From positions 1 to 16,755 of the forward strand of contig DAHXOQ010000029.1 in NCBI GenBank assembly GCA_027364815.1: DNA of 16,755 nucleotides, read 5' to 3'. This DNA comes from Acidobacteriaceae bacterium. Lineage in GTDB: Bacteria; Acidobacteriota; Terriglobia; Terriglobales; Acidobacteriaceae. The notes beneath the pieces were generated by a model. The model saw only the letters and a list, made by a program, of their open reading frames with translations. It made no database searches and was not told the origin of the DNA. A program made the translations under genes and the position numbers. Numbering within the stretch: the stretch's first letter is position 1; each line of letters starts with the position of its first letter. This document shows positions 6,788 to 13,874 of the stretch, in pieces.

Positions 6788-7212
6788 TTCGACTATTGTA
6801 CGTTGGTTGCGTCTATCTTGTTCCTTCCTCGTCACCCTCAATACAACGTGAGATAGCTCTGTCTCAGTGGACGACAGATTACCCGAAATAACTCTCAACT
6901 GGTGCTAGCAGGCCAATGCACATTTCCGGACCGAATGCGGAAGTGAAGTGCAAGTTCCGGTTGAGTCGTCGGCCACTCGTCAGTTGCTTTCTGGTGAATA
7001 GGGTCGTAAGACCATTCATCAGACATAGCTGCTGATTGGCGGGCAAATCAAACAGGAATATTGCTCTCAACTCGTCAAGCTTGAAAGGAGACTTGAAGTT
7101 CAACGCCTGAATAGTTGACTTTGCGATGAGTGCTTCGGCGATTCTGCGCTCATCAAGTGCGGTTATTCAGCCTCGGGTTGCGGAAGAGTTTGCCGTTGGA
7201 ATGTTGACGAAA

Positions 7213-7368
7213 GGCTCCGTGGCTAAAGCCACTGTTGCCTTCAGGCTCAATTCAGGAGCCTGAAGGCTCCTGCTCCCTCCGTTTTGGGCGGATTGCGGCT
7301 CCGTGGCTAAAGCCACTGATGCTGGAATGCTAAATTCAGGAGCCTGAAGGCTCCTGCTCCCTCCGTTT
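7213..7368. repeat. Two tandem 72-bp REP-like units, each with two palindromes
   Basis: Units at 7213-7284 and 7297-7368 are equal in length and offset by 84 bp. Both start GGCTCCGTGGCTAAAGCCAC and end in the same 36-base block finishing CTCCCTCCGTTT. Between these conserved ends is a variable 15-base or so middle. Palindrome one is GTGGC-TAAA-GCCAC (7219-7232 and 7303-7316). Palindrome two is AGGAGCCT-GA-AGGCTCCT (7254-7271 and 7338-7355). The conserved-ends, variable-middle pattern is typical of bacterial interspersed palindromic elements. Confidence 0.85.
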
Positions 7369-7393
7369 AAAAGATGGATGGAGTGGATTGGAA

Positions 7394-7426
7394 TCCTACC
7401 CTTCACAAAAAACGTGAAGGATGGGG
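7394..7426. repeat. Third palindromic element with an A-rich loop
   Basis: Arms at 7394-7406 and 7414-7426 surround the loop AAAAAAC. The inner seven pairs (CCTTCAC / GTGAAGG) are perfect, and the outer six contain two G-T type pairs and one mismatch. It lies 25 bases after the second tandem unit, so three palindrome types are clustered within about 215 bases. Confidence 0.7.
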
Positions 7427-7519
7427 CGCCCGCAAAAGAGTTTCGTAACAGACTGCGAAGCAGGGTCCTGATGCAGAGCGACTGTGACTAGTGGTTACAA
7501 AGGTGCGGGGCGGCTCTTC

Positions 7520-8137
7520 TTACTTAGTCGGAGCAGGTTCCAGATCCGCACTCAAATTAATTGTTCCACCCGTGACGTCTAGGGTCCTGGACCAATCGCT
7601 GAAGCCTTTCTTTTTGACCACAACCTGATGCTTGCCGGGCGTGAGATTAATTTTTGAGGGCGTGTTGCCAACAAAGGCACCGTCAATTTCGATATCAGCG
7701 CCGGCAGGAGTTGATTCGACGTTGACTGAGGCCTGCGCAGCGGGGGCAGAGGGGGAAGCAGCAGTCTGTTCGGGGAGCGGCTCAGATTTGAGCTTAGTGA
7801 TTGACTGATCGACACGCTGCTTGAAATCACCGGCATCATTGTTCACTATTCCTGAATAGGCAGTTTGAATTTGCAATTCGCAGCCTTTGCCATCGTCCTT
7901 GCTATTCAGGATGGCAGTGTTCATGCGCTTGCCAGTGAGATTGCCGCCGATGTTGTAGGAGGCCGTCATCTCAGAGTCAGTGATAGAGATAATGCCGTAC
8001 TTGCCAGAGTTCCTTAAAGTATCTTTGACAGCCCTCCATAGCTCGCTGCAAGAGATACTATAGTTTTCTTTGTGGGTGGAGGCGAATGCCGGAAGGGCAA
8101 AAGTGAAGAGTAAAAAGGCAATGACAAATCGTTTCAC
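7520..8137 (-). CDS. Exported PEGA-domain protein
   Basis: The product is 205 aa from a GTG at 8137, chosen because AAGGAG lies seven bases upstream and it places a signal peptide at the very start (KRFVIAFLLFTFALPAFAS, cleavage near 19-20). Residues about 22-118 form an unnamed domain with two cysteines (30, 86) that could pair. A Pro/Ala/Ser linker follows (119-135), then a PEGA domain (136-200: ASVNVESTPAGADIEIDGAF, GNTP, LTPGKHQVVVKKKGF). PEGA domains are small beta-structures found in bacterial envelope proteins and are thought to mediate binding at the surface or cell wall. It is probably periplasmic or outer-membrane associated. No partner gene is evident. Confidence 0.88.
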   Translation of the reverse strand: MKRFVIAFLLFTFALPAFASTHKENYSISCSELWRAVKDTLRNSGKYGIISITDSEMTASYNIGGNLTGKRMNTAILNSKDDGKGCELQIQTAYSGIVNNDAGDFKQRVDQSITKLKSEPLPEQTAASPSAPAAQASVNVESTPAGADIEIDGAFVGNTPSKINLTPGKHQVVVKKKGFSDWSRTLDVTGGTINLSADLEPAPTK

Positions 8138-8233
8138 GGAAAGGCTCCTTTGCTTTCAGCACCAAAATATTATCAAATTTCTTTCAATGTCATCGTGACT
8201 CAATTGCCGAGTTGATTTGGCAAAAGATGCAGT

Positions 8234-8818
8234 TCAGTACATCCACGGAATCAGCCGTTTCGTTCTCCGGCTGTACTCCACGTACTCTTCGCCGAAGCCT
8301 TCTCGCAGCGCAATCTCCTCCACGTGGATACGGTAAGAGAGCGCGACAAAGATGGGGAGCAGGATGATGGCCATTGAAATGTAATTTCTCCACCATAATC
8401 CAGTCGCGACGAAGATGATCATCATACCCAGGTAGGAGGGATGCCGGACGAGGCTGAAGAGTCCCGTCTTCATCACTTGCTGCCCTTTACGCAGAGCCAC
8501 GTTGACGCTGAAGGCGCGGCCCAAAGTCAGAATTGCCCACCAGCGAATGCTCAGGCCCAAAATAATCAGCGCAAGAGCAACAATACGGTAGACGTGTTTA
8601 TCTCCGGGAAGGTTCGATAAATGAGAGCTGCCCCAAGTGATTCCCAGGGTCATGCTGGTTGCGATTGTCCCCCATAAGATTAAGAGCGAACCACGATCGC
8701 GCAACCTGTGGCCGGAGTGCTTGCGTGTACGCGTCCAGATCAGCAGAGCGAGTTCAGAGGCGAACCAGCCCCAGTAGAGGATTGTCCACACCCAGGCAAT
8801 CACCCACCAAAAATCCAT
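8234..8818 (-). CDS. Isoprenylcysteine carboxyl methyltransferase-like integral membrane protein
   Basis: The product is 194 aa with about five membrane segments (near 5-27, 43-62, 78-98, 131-142, 147-162). The C-terminal half has the pattern of the ICMT/phospholipid-methyltransferase group: LFSLVRHPSYLG (120-131), then EEIALREGFGEEYVEYSRRT (167-186) and a short tail ending IPWMY. In this family the RHPxYxG and ExxL...G..Y..Y motifs build the S-adenosylmethionine site. Bacterial members methylate lipids or unknown substrates and have no prenylated CAAX protein to act on, so the substrate is open. It lies behind a strong terminator that separates it from the glycosyltransferase, so it probably has its own promoter. 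The ATG at 8818 is preceded by a G-rich run but no classic ribosome site. Confidence 0.85.
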   Translation of the reverse strand: MDFWWVIAWVWTILYWGWFASELALLIWTRTRKHSGHRLRDRGSLLILWGTIATSMTLGITWGSSHLSNLPGDKHVYRIVALALIILGLSIRWWAILTLGRAFSVNVALRKGQQVMKTGLFSLVRHPSYLGMMIIFVATGLWWRNYISMAIILLPIFVALSYRIHVEEIALREGFGEEYVEYSRRTKRLIPWMY

Positions 8819-8836
8819 TCATTGACCCCCGGCGCT

Positions 8837-8876
8837 AATAAAACGCCCACTCCCTTTGTACTACGGAGTGGGCGTT
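8837..8876 (-). terminator. Intrinsic terminator of the glycosyltransferase gene
   Basis: Perfect 12-bp arms (8842-8853 with 8865-8876, core GCCCACTCC / GGAGTGGGC) enclose an 11-base loop. On the minus strand they are followed at once by a TTTTATTA tract. The hairpin starts 30 bases beyond the glycosyltransferase stop. This is the best terminator in the window. Confidence 0.85.
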
Positions 8877-8906
8877 GATTCGGTTCAAACAGTTTTTCAG
8901 CAGTTG

Positions 8907-9896
8907 TTAGTTTTCAGAGAGCAGGCTGGGCATCTCGGGCGCGCGCAGGCGAACAATGCGTTCAATCGCGTAGGGAACCCGGTGATCGCTGGTGAAGTAA
9001 TGCCGCACCTGCAACTCACCCAGCAGTCCCACGGCCAGCAACTGGATTCCGGCGACGATAAGAACGGCGCCCATGACCAGCATGGGGCCATGCTCATCCA
9101 TGATGTTGTGCTTCCAGTACATGAGCTTGAGAACCAGCAGCGCGAAAGACATTCCGCCACCAATAACGATGCCGAGAGCGCCGAAGGTCCCGAAGAAGTG
9201 CAGCGGGCGTCCCATGTATTTGAGCAAAAACCGAATCGTGAGCAGATCAAAGAAGACGCGGAAGGTGCGGCCAATACCGTAGTGGCTCTTGCCGCGCTCG
9301 CGGTTGACGTTCTTGATTGGGATTTCGCAGATTGAGGCGCCATACCAACTGGCCAGCGCGGGAATAAAGCGGTGCATTTCGCCGTAGAGAGGGATGTTGG
9401 TAATTACTTCGCGTCGATAGGCCTTGAAGGTGGTTCCAAAGTCGTGAATATCCACGCCTGAAAGCTTGGCCATCAGCCAGTTGGCGGCGCGGGAGGGAAT
9501 CCGGCGCATGATGAAGTTGTCAATGCGCTCCTTGCGCCAGCCGGAGACCACATCGTACCCCTCTTCCAGCTTCTCGAGGAACTTGGGAATCTCGTTGGGG
9601 TCGTGCTGGAGGTCGCCGTCCATGGCGAGGATGAACTCGCCAGAGGCATTATCAAAGCCGGCAGCGAGGGCCGAGGTTTGACCGAAGTTGCGGCGCAGCT
9701 TAACGACCAGCACACGGCTATCCACTGCGGCAATCTCTTCAAGGAGCTTGTAGGTGCGGTCGTTGGAACCGTCGTCGACCAGCACCAGCTCAAAACTTCC
9801 ACCCACATGCTCCATCACCTGCTTGAGGCGGGCATAGAGGGTAGTTACGTTCTCATCTTCATTGTGAAAGGGAACAACGATCGAATATTTCGGCAT
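8907..9896 (-). CDS. Family 2 glycosyltransferase with two C-terminal membrane helices (polyprenyl-phosphate type)
   Basis: The product is 329 aa with a GT-A catalytic domain in residues 1-225. SIVVPFHNEDENV opens the fold, VDDGSNDRT (40-48) binds the nucleotide, and Asp93-Gly-Asp95 in MDGDLQHDP is the metal-binding DxD. RRNFGQTSALAAGFD (68-82) is typical of the DPM1/GtrB/ArnC subgroup. Two membrane helices follow (about 232-258 and 270-295) with a short cytosolic tail. These enzymes usually move a sugar from a nucleotide donor to undecaprenyl or dolichyl phosphate at the cytoplasmic face, supplying glycan modification or lipid A decoration. Donor and acceptor cannot be read from sequence. 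The ATG at 9896 lacks a ribosome site but has a perfect TATAAT ending six bases upstream, so the transcript may be leaderless. Confidence 0.93.
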   Translation of the reverse strand: MPKYSIVVPFHNEDENVTTLYARLKQVMEHVGGSFELVLVDDGSNDRTYKLLEEIAAVDSRVLVVKLRRNFGQTSALAAGFDNASGEFILAMDGDLQHDPNEIPKFLEKLEEGYDVVSGWRKERIDNFIMRRIPSRAANWLMAKLSGVDIHDFGTTFKAYRREVITNIPLYGEMHRFIPALASWYGASICEIPIKNVNRERGKSHYGIGRTFRVFFDLLTIRFLLKYMGRPLHFFGTFGALGIVIGGGMSFALLVLKLMYWKHNIMDEHGPMLVMGAVLIVAGIQLLAVGLLGELQVRHYFTSDHRVPYAIERIVRLRAPEMPSLLSEN

Positions 9897-9902
9897 ACTT
9901 AA

Positions 9903-9908
9903 ATTATA
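9903..9908 (-). promoter_or_regulatory. Perfect TATAAT -10 element next to the glycosyltransferase start
   Basis: On the minus strand TATAAT ends six bases before the ATG at 9896, which would put the transcription start at or within a base or two of the A of the ATG. No good -35 is found 16-18 bp upstream. The placement suggests a leaderless mRNA. Confidence 0.45.
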
Positions 9909-9913
9909 GACGG

Positions 9914-9995
9914 ATATCAGATGAAGAAGAATTCAATAATTCTTGAGGAGTTAGTGAATTCGGTTCCTCTGATATTAATTACAGCTCGGGCTGTA
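9914..9995. repeat. Nested inverted repeats upstream of the glycosyltransferase
   Basis: There are three structures. AAGAATT-CAAT-AATTCTT is a perfect hairpin (9927-9944). It is flanked by the inverted pair ATATCAG (9914-9920) and CTGATAT (9969-9975). TACAGC-TCGG-GCTGTA is another perfect hairpin (9980-9995). The outermost could act as a weak terminator for the TPR gene. The first two lie just upstream of the TATAAT and could be operators. Confidence 0.55.
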
Positions 9996-10053
9996 AACAT
10001 TGCAAGCAGGTTGTTAAAGTAAAGGATGAAGCCAGTTTTCCACAGGCTGCCAA

Positions 10054-10416
10054 TTACGTGGCGAGCTCGTCGAGCATTGCCTGCATCTCGCTCATAGCAT
10101 GGCGATTACCAGCTCTTGCCGCGCATCCTATGCCAGTCTCAAGACGCGATGCTGCTTCCTCTTTGCGTCCCTGAGCGGCCAGTGTCTGAGCGCTCATGAA
10201 GTAAGCCGCCACATAATCGGGATCAAACTCCAGGAGCTTATCAAACTCGGCCAGGCCGCCGGCTGTATCGCCCTGGCTTACAAGCTCCATGGCAATACCG
10301 TAGCGGGCAAAGCTGTTGCGCGGGTCAAGCGCAAGTATCTCTTTCAAACCAGAAAGCTTATCCATTGTTGTCATAGGGGGACTTTTTCTTGGAGCCTGCT
10401 CGAAAATTGGGGACAT
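10054..10416 (-). CDS. Small TPR-repeat protein
   Basis: The product is up to 120 aa. Two tetratricopeptide-like helical pairs are visible: about 34-67 (NSFARYGIAMELVSQGDTAG, then LAEFDKLLEFDP) and 68-101 (YVAAYFMSAQTLAAQGRKEEA). A third helix follows to the end. TPRs mediate protein-protein contacts; no catalytic residues or signal peptide are seen, so it is probably cytosolic. The start is uncertain. The ATG at 10416 gives the longest form, while Met15 (10374) or Met18 (10365) would begin closer to the conserved helices, and none of the three has a clear ribosome site. It is divergent from the thioesterase gene. Confidence 0.8.
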   Translation of the reverse strand: MSPIFEQAPRKSPPMTTMDKLSGLKEILALDPRNSFARYGIAMELVSQGDTAGGLAEFDKLLEFDPDYVAAYFMSAQTLAAQGRKEEAASRLETGIGCAARAGNRHAMSEMQAMLDELAT

Positions 10417-10583
10417 TTCCGTCAGATGTCTTCTTTTTGTGGGACTGATTGTGGCTATCCATTTGCTTAAAATTGAAGGATTGCCGAAACTGGTAACAGC
10501 GGGTGTCTGCTTTGTCCTTACTTTCCATTGTACCGGAAACGGGGCTCAAGCAGGAACCGCAGAACCGGAGTGATCAATTCAGA

Positions 10584-11135
10584 ATGAGTCCTACCCATAT
10601 CAGCGCAGAACCGCTTCCTCCCCGCACAGTTGCCTCTTCCCAGTCGGAGATGACCGAGCTCGTCCTTCCCAACGACGCCAACACCCTCGGCAACCTCCTC
10701 GGCGGACGGCTGATGCACTTCATCGATCTCACCGGAGCGATTGCCGCCTTCCGACACTCGCGCACCTTCGTCGTCACAGCTTCGATGGACCACATCGACT
10801 TCATTCAGCCCGTTCATGTCGGCGACCTCATTATTTTAAAGGCCAGCGTCAACCGCGCCTTCAACACTTCGATGGAGGTCGGCGTCAAGGTCTGGGTTGA
10901 GAACACGCAGAACAGCGCATTTCTGCATGTTGCCAGCGCTTACCTGGTCTTTGTGGCCGTGGATAAGGAAGGACGCCGCATCCAGGTTCCACCTACGACG
11001 CCGGAAACGGCCGATGAAAAGCGCCGCTTTGAAGATGCGATGAGACGGCGCGAACATCGCGATGCAGAAGCAGCACGGCGCAAGCAGTTGGCAGGTCTGG
11101 CACTCCAAACCAAGACAGCGAGTAAGAAGAGTTAG
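10584..11135 (+). CDS. Acyl-CoA thioesterase, hotdog fold (YciA/BACH-like)
   Basis: This enzyme hydrolyses acyl-CoA to free acid and CoA in the cytosol. It is 183 aa from the ATG at 10584. An in-frame ATG at 10503 would add 27 unconserved residues. The single hotdog domain spans about 20-130. TELVLPNDANTLGNLLGGRL (24-43) and HFIDLTGAIAA (45-55), with Asp48 as the likely catalytic acid, match the family. HIDFIQPVHVGDLIILKASV (70-89) and TSMEVGVKVWVEN are also typical. A charged 40-residue tail (141-183, rich in Arg, Lys and Glu) is longer than in YciA and may be helical. It is the first gene of a probable pair with truB, nine bases downstream. Confidence 0.92.
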   Translation: MSPTHISAEPLPPRTVASSQSEMTELVLPNDANTLGNLLGGRLMHFIDLTGAIAAFRHSRTFVVTASMDHIDFIQPVHVGDLIILKASVNRAFNTSMEVGVKVWVENTQNSAFLHVASAYLVFVAVDKEGRRIQVPPTTPETADEKRRFEDAMRRREHRDAEAARRKQLAGLALQTKTASKKS

Positions 11136-11144
11136 TCTTATTCA

Positions 11145-12023
11145 GTGAATGGATTATTGATTATCGACAAGCCAGGCGGCATGACTTCGCATGACGTCGT
11201 CAGCCGGGTGCGTCGCATTACAAGTGAACGCTCGATCGGGCATCTGGGGACGCTGGATCCGATGGCGACGGGGGTTCTGCCGTTATTGCTTGGGAAGTGG
11301 ACGCGCCTGGCTCAGTATTTCACTTCCGCTGAAAAATCTTATTCGGGAGCAATTCGCTTCGGATTTGCCACTGACACTTATGATGCTGAGGGTCAGCCCA
11401 TTACGGCGCAAACTCCACTCAAGCTGAATCTGGACGAATTGCGCGTGCTGGCGGCAGGTTTTCTTGGTCCACAAGATCAGCTTCCGCCACTGTACTCCGC
11501 AAAGAAAATCAATGGCCAGCCCGCTTATAAACTTGCGCGGGAAGGGAAGCCGGTTGAGCTCAAAACCGCTCTTGTGATCGTGCATGAGTTTGAGCTACTG
11601 GAGATTGAAGTGGATGTCGCGAAATTCCGAATGAGCATCTCTTCCGGCGGCTACGTTCGCTCTGTTGCGCATGAACTTGGCGCACTGGCCGGATGCGGGG
11701 CGCATCTCTCAGCGCTGCGCCGCACCCAGGCCGGCCCATTCACACTCGACGACGCGCTGAGCCTCGATATTCTCGAGCCACTGGCGGGTAAGATCCCCGC
11801 GCTTGAAGCACTCAGCCTTCACCCCCGCACCCTTCTCCCGGAAATGCCCTCAGTGACCGCAGATGCTCAAGTCCTCGGCCGACTCCGCAACGGCGCACAG
11901 GTAAATCTCCCTGAGTTCTCCCGCGCACCTCTGGTGAAAGTCTTCGCCAGCCAACGCGAGCTAGTGGGGGTGGCTAAAAGAGTTGCTGGGACGTTGTTTC
12001 AGCCTGTGGTAGTGCTCTGCTAA
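11145..12023 (+). CDS. truB: tRNA pseudouridine(55) synthase
   Basis: TruB converts U55 of the T-loop to pseudouridine in nearly all tRNAs. The product is 292 aa, close to the family norm. The GTG at 11145 gives the conserved opening MNGLLIIDKPGGMTSHDVV. The catalytic Asp38 lies in GHLGTLDPMATGVLPL (32-47), and the usual GHTGTLDP Thr is Leu here. AQYFTSAEKSYSGAIRFG (56-73), PPLYSAKKINGQPAYKLAREG and SSGGYVRSVAHELG are the other conserved blocks. A short C-terminal PUA-like region (about 240-292) ends in VVVLC. No good ribosome site is present. With only nine bases from the thioesterase stop, translation probably depends on re-initiation or coupling. Confidence 0.97.
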   Translation: MNGLLIIDKPGGMTSHDVVSRVRRITSERSIGHLGTLDPMATGVLPLLLGKWTRLAQYFTSAEKSYSGAIRFGFATDTYDAEGQPITAQTPLKLNLDELRVLAAGFLGPQDQLPPLYSAKKINGQPAYKLAREGKPVELKTALVIVHEFELLEIEVDVAKFRMSISSGGYVRSVAHELGALAGCGAHLSALRRTQAGPFTLDDALSLDILEPLAGKIPALEALSLHPRTLLPEMPSVTADAQVLGRLRNGAQVNLPEFSRAPLVKVFASQRELVGVAKRVAGTLFQPVVVLC

Positions 12024-12085
12024 GTTATTAAATTGACATTGCAACACCTCTCATGAGGCATTACTATTCCTGCATTGGAGAGGTC

Positions 12086-13051
12086 ATGCGAACCAAAAGA
12101 TTGATTTTGCCCAGTAGATTTCTATGCATTTTTGTCTGCCTCTATGGCGTTTCAATCGCCAATGCACAAGGCTGCGCGGCAACTCTTGGTATTGATGCTC
12201 ACGCAGGAGTTTACATTCCCCAGGCTCGTGCGATTGTCGTCAGCGGGACACCCTATCAAGAAGAACAGTGCGAGCCCGGCAAGATGTCACTGCAAGGGCA
12301 TGGAAAATCGGAGAAAACCACGACGGCCGGAATTGAAAGAGCTGAATATCAGTATGATGCTCACAATGGCCAGATCTCTTTCTCTGCCACACTCAATGCC
12401 ATTGGCAATCCTCCTTCCCCGTTAGCAGTCGGGCAAATTGCCTTCAGTCTCATCTGGCGCGATCGTGTTTATTTTTCATCACCCAAGCTTCCAAAGATAT
12501 CAAGCAAAGGCTTTTACACGGGACAAGCGCCAAGCGAACTGGAGCTCAAAAAATCAGAAATCAAGGTCTACTTACAATTGGCGATGGACCAAACGCCCAA
12601 CTGCTCATCGAATACAGCGCCGAGTAATGATACACACTTCCTCACCAACTTCGGCGTCAATGCCATCGATATCCAAGGTCAAGTGATCAGCATCAGACCC
12701 AACTATGAGGATACTTCTGTCAGCCATGGAAGGGATGTAAAAATCACCGGAAAATCCGGAACGATGGAACTGAATAATTGCATCCTTGGAAAAGGTATTC
12801 TGCTCTCTGAGAGTCCGGTTGGAGTAAAAGCTGGCGCGGGCCAGACTTTGGTCACTACTTTCAATGGTGGCATGGTGCCGCTATCAGCATTTATTGAATT
12901 TACAGCACACGCATCTTCTATAGCCAGCAGCATGCGGGGAAAATTAATCACCATCAATATCCCAAGTTTTGGCGCTTGCTTCATCCGGCCTAAAAGTATG
13001 CCTGAACTTGAAATGAAAACTGAAAGCGGTTTCACTTACTGGTGTAACTAG
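12086..13051 (+). CDS. Exported hypothetical protein with six cysteines
   Basis: I do not recognise a family. The ATG at 12086 has a strong ribosome site (GGAGAGG, two bases before the ATG) and gives a clear signal peptide: MRTKRLILPSRF, hydrophobic LCIFVCLYGVSI, cleavage at ANA|Q near residue 27. An in-frame ATG at 12053 is less likely. The mature part of about 294 aa has six cysteines (30, 62, 173, 232, 298, 320), suiting three disulfides, one at each extreme end. Long Ser/Thr/Gly-rich stretches with alternating hydrophobics suggest an extracellular beta-rich protein. TTGACA at 12033 could be a -35, but no -10 lies at the right distance. By eye the base composition is AT-richer than truB. 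It converges on tesA with six bases between stops. Confidence 0.75.
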   Translation: MRTKRLILPSRFLCIFVCLYGVSIANAQGCAATLGIDAHAGVYIPQARAIVVSGTPYQEEQCEPGKMSLQGHGKSEKTTTAGIERAEYQYDAHNGQISFSATLNAIGNPPSPLAVGQIAFSLIWRDRVYFSSPKLPKISSKGFYTGQAPSELELKKSEIKVYLQLAMDQTPNCSSNTAPSNDTHFLTNFGVNAIDIQGQVISIRPNYEDTSVSHGRDVKITGKSGTMELNNCILGKGILLSESPVGVKAGAGQTLVTTFNGGMVPLSAFIEFTAHASSIASSMRGKLITINIPSFGACFIRPKSMPELEMKTESGFTYWCN

Positions 13052-13057
13052 GCTTAT

Positions 13058-13708
13058 CTACTTCGTCTTTGCCGTCTTTTTCAGCATCGGTTCCAGAACG
13101 ACTGCCACGGTTTTTGCAATCACAATTGAACCATCGGCGGTGGGATGAATCCCATCCTGCTGAATCATTCCCGGCTTGTGAATCAAATCGCGGTAGAGCA
13201 TGGGAATAAAAGCTGTGTGATGTTTGGCCGCCAGGTCGCGAAAGATCTTCTCAAAAGCCGCAATATAATCCTTGCCATAATCCGGCGGCAGCGTCATTCC
13301 CGCCAACACAACCTTAATATGCGCGGCATCAAGCGCGGTGAGCACACCATCCAGATTGCTTGTAGTGTTCTCGATTCGCAAACCGCGCAATCCGTCGTTG
13401 CCGCCGAACTCTACTATGACAACATCAGGGTGTAAACCAATAATCCGCTGCACGTCATTAAGCGCATCTTTAGTTGTTGCACCACTTACGCCTTGGTTGT
13501 TAACGCGACAGTTGAAGCCGTGTTTACGAAGTAGGTTCCCGAGCGCATCCGGATAAGCCTCGCCGGTCGAGAGCCCATACCCTGCGGTAATACTGTCGCC
13601 GAAGCAGACGATGAGCGGCTGCGGAGGATGCTGAGCAGCCTCCGCGCGACCGAGGGTAATCAGCAACAACCCGACGACAACTCCAAATTTCCAGCGCCAA
13701 CACTTCAT
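13058..13708 (-). CDS. tesA: SGNH-family esterase/thioesterase/lysophospholipase (TesA-like)
   Basis: The product is 216 aa, close to E. coli TesA. The signal peptide covers about 1-25 (KFGVVVGLLLITLGRAEAA), so the enzyme is periplasmic. The SGNH blocks are complete: GDSITAGYG with Ser39, NQGVSGATT with Gly73, EFGGNDGLRG with Asn104, and DGIHPTADG with Asp185 and His188. E. coli TesA is a multifunctional thioesterase, esterase and lysophospholipase. The gene is divergent from the ABC ATPase and permease genes, the same arrangement as tesA/ybbA/ybbP in E. coli. The start has GGA five bases upstream of the ATG. Confidence 0.93.
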   Translation of the reverse strand: MKCWRWKFGVVVGLLLITLGRAEAAQHPPQPLIVCFGDSITAGYGLSTGEAYPDALGNLLRKHGFNCRVNNQGVSGATTKDALNDVQRIIGLHPDVVIVEFGGNDGLRGLRIENTTSNLDGVLTALDAAHIKVVLAGMTLPPDYGKDYIAAFEKIFRDLAAKHHTAFIPMLYRDLIHKPGMIQQDGIHPTADGSIVIAKTVAVVLEPMLKKTAKTK

Positions 13709-13790
13709 AATTTCCGAGTTTACTTGAAACCGCCGCCTGGTTGAATCAGCTGTGCGATGAAACTCCCTCTCACTCCGCCGCGTATTTAAA

Positions 13791-13857
13791 TAGCAGAAGC
13801 AAAATCGAGATTAGCAGAAACAAAAAATCAAGATAGACAGCAGCAAAAATTGAGAAG
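13791..13857. repeat. Three imperfect ~22-bp A-rich repeats in the tesA/ABC divergent region
   Basis: Units begin TAGCAGAAGCAAAATCGAGA (13791-13811), TAGCAGAAACAAAAAATCAA (13812-13834) and AGACAGCAGCAAAAATTGAG (13835-13857). Each has a purine-rich head, an A-run and a GA-rich end. The A-runs are about 22 bp apart, roughly two helical turns. They lie 17-84 bases upstream of the ABC gene ATG. Confidence 0.6.
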
Positions 13858-13874
13858 AAAAGGCCCGCCCGCGA

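Larger units (their letters stand above)
6788..7519. other. Intergenic region with palindromic repeats and a possible gene remnant
   Basis: There are 732 bases with no convincing gene. The left part (6879-7103, minus) is an open frame of 74 codons from a TTG, about 95 codons from the previous stop. It has plausible composition but no ribosome site and no family I recognise, so it may be a relic. The right part (7213-7426) is a cluster of palindromic repeats, and the apparent reading frame over it is just translated repeat. Confidence 0.6.

Noticed and set aside
7167..7406. 79-aa minus-strand open frame with a repeated SRSLQAPE...VALATEP pattern
   Set aside because: It is a translation of the tandem palindromic repeats; the internal protein repeat mirrors the DNA repeat, and there is no ribosome site or domain.
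12033..12067. TTGACA (12033) and TACTAT (12062) as a promoter for the six-cysteine protein
   Set aside because: The spacing is 23 bp, too long for a sigma-70 promoter, and no better -10 is visible at 16-18 bp.
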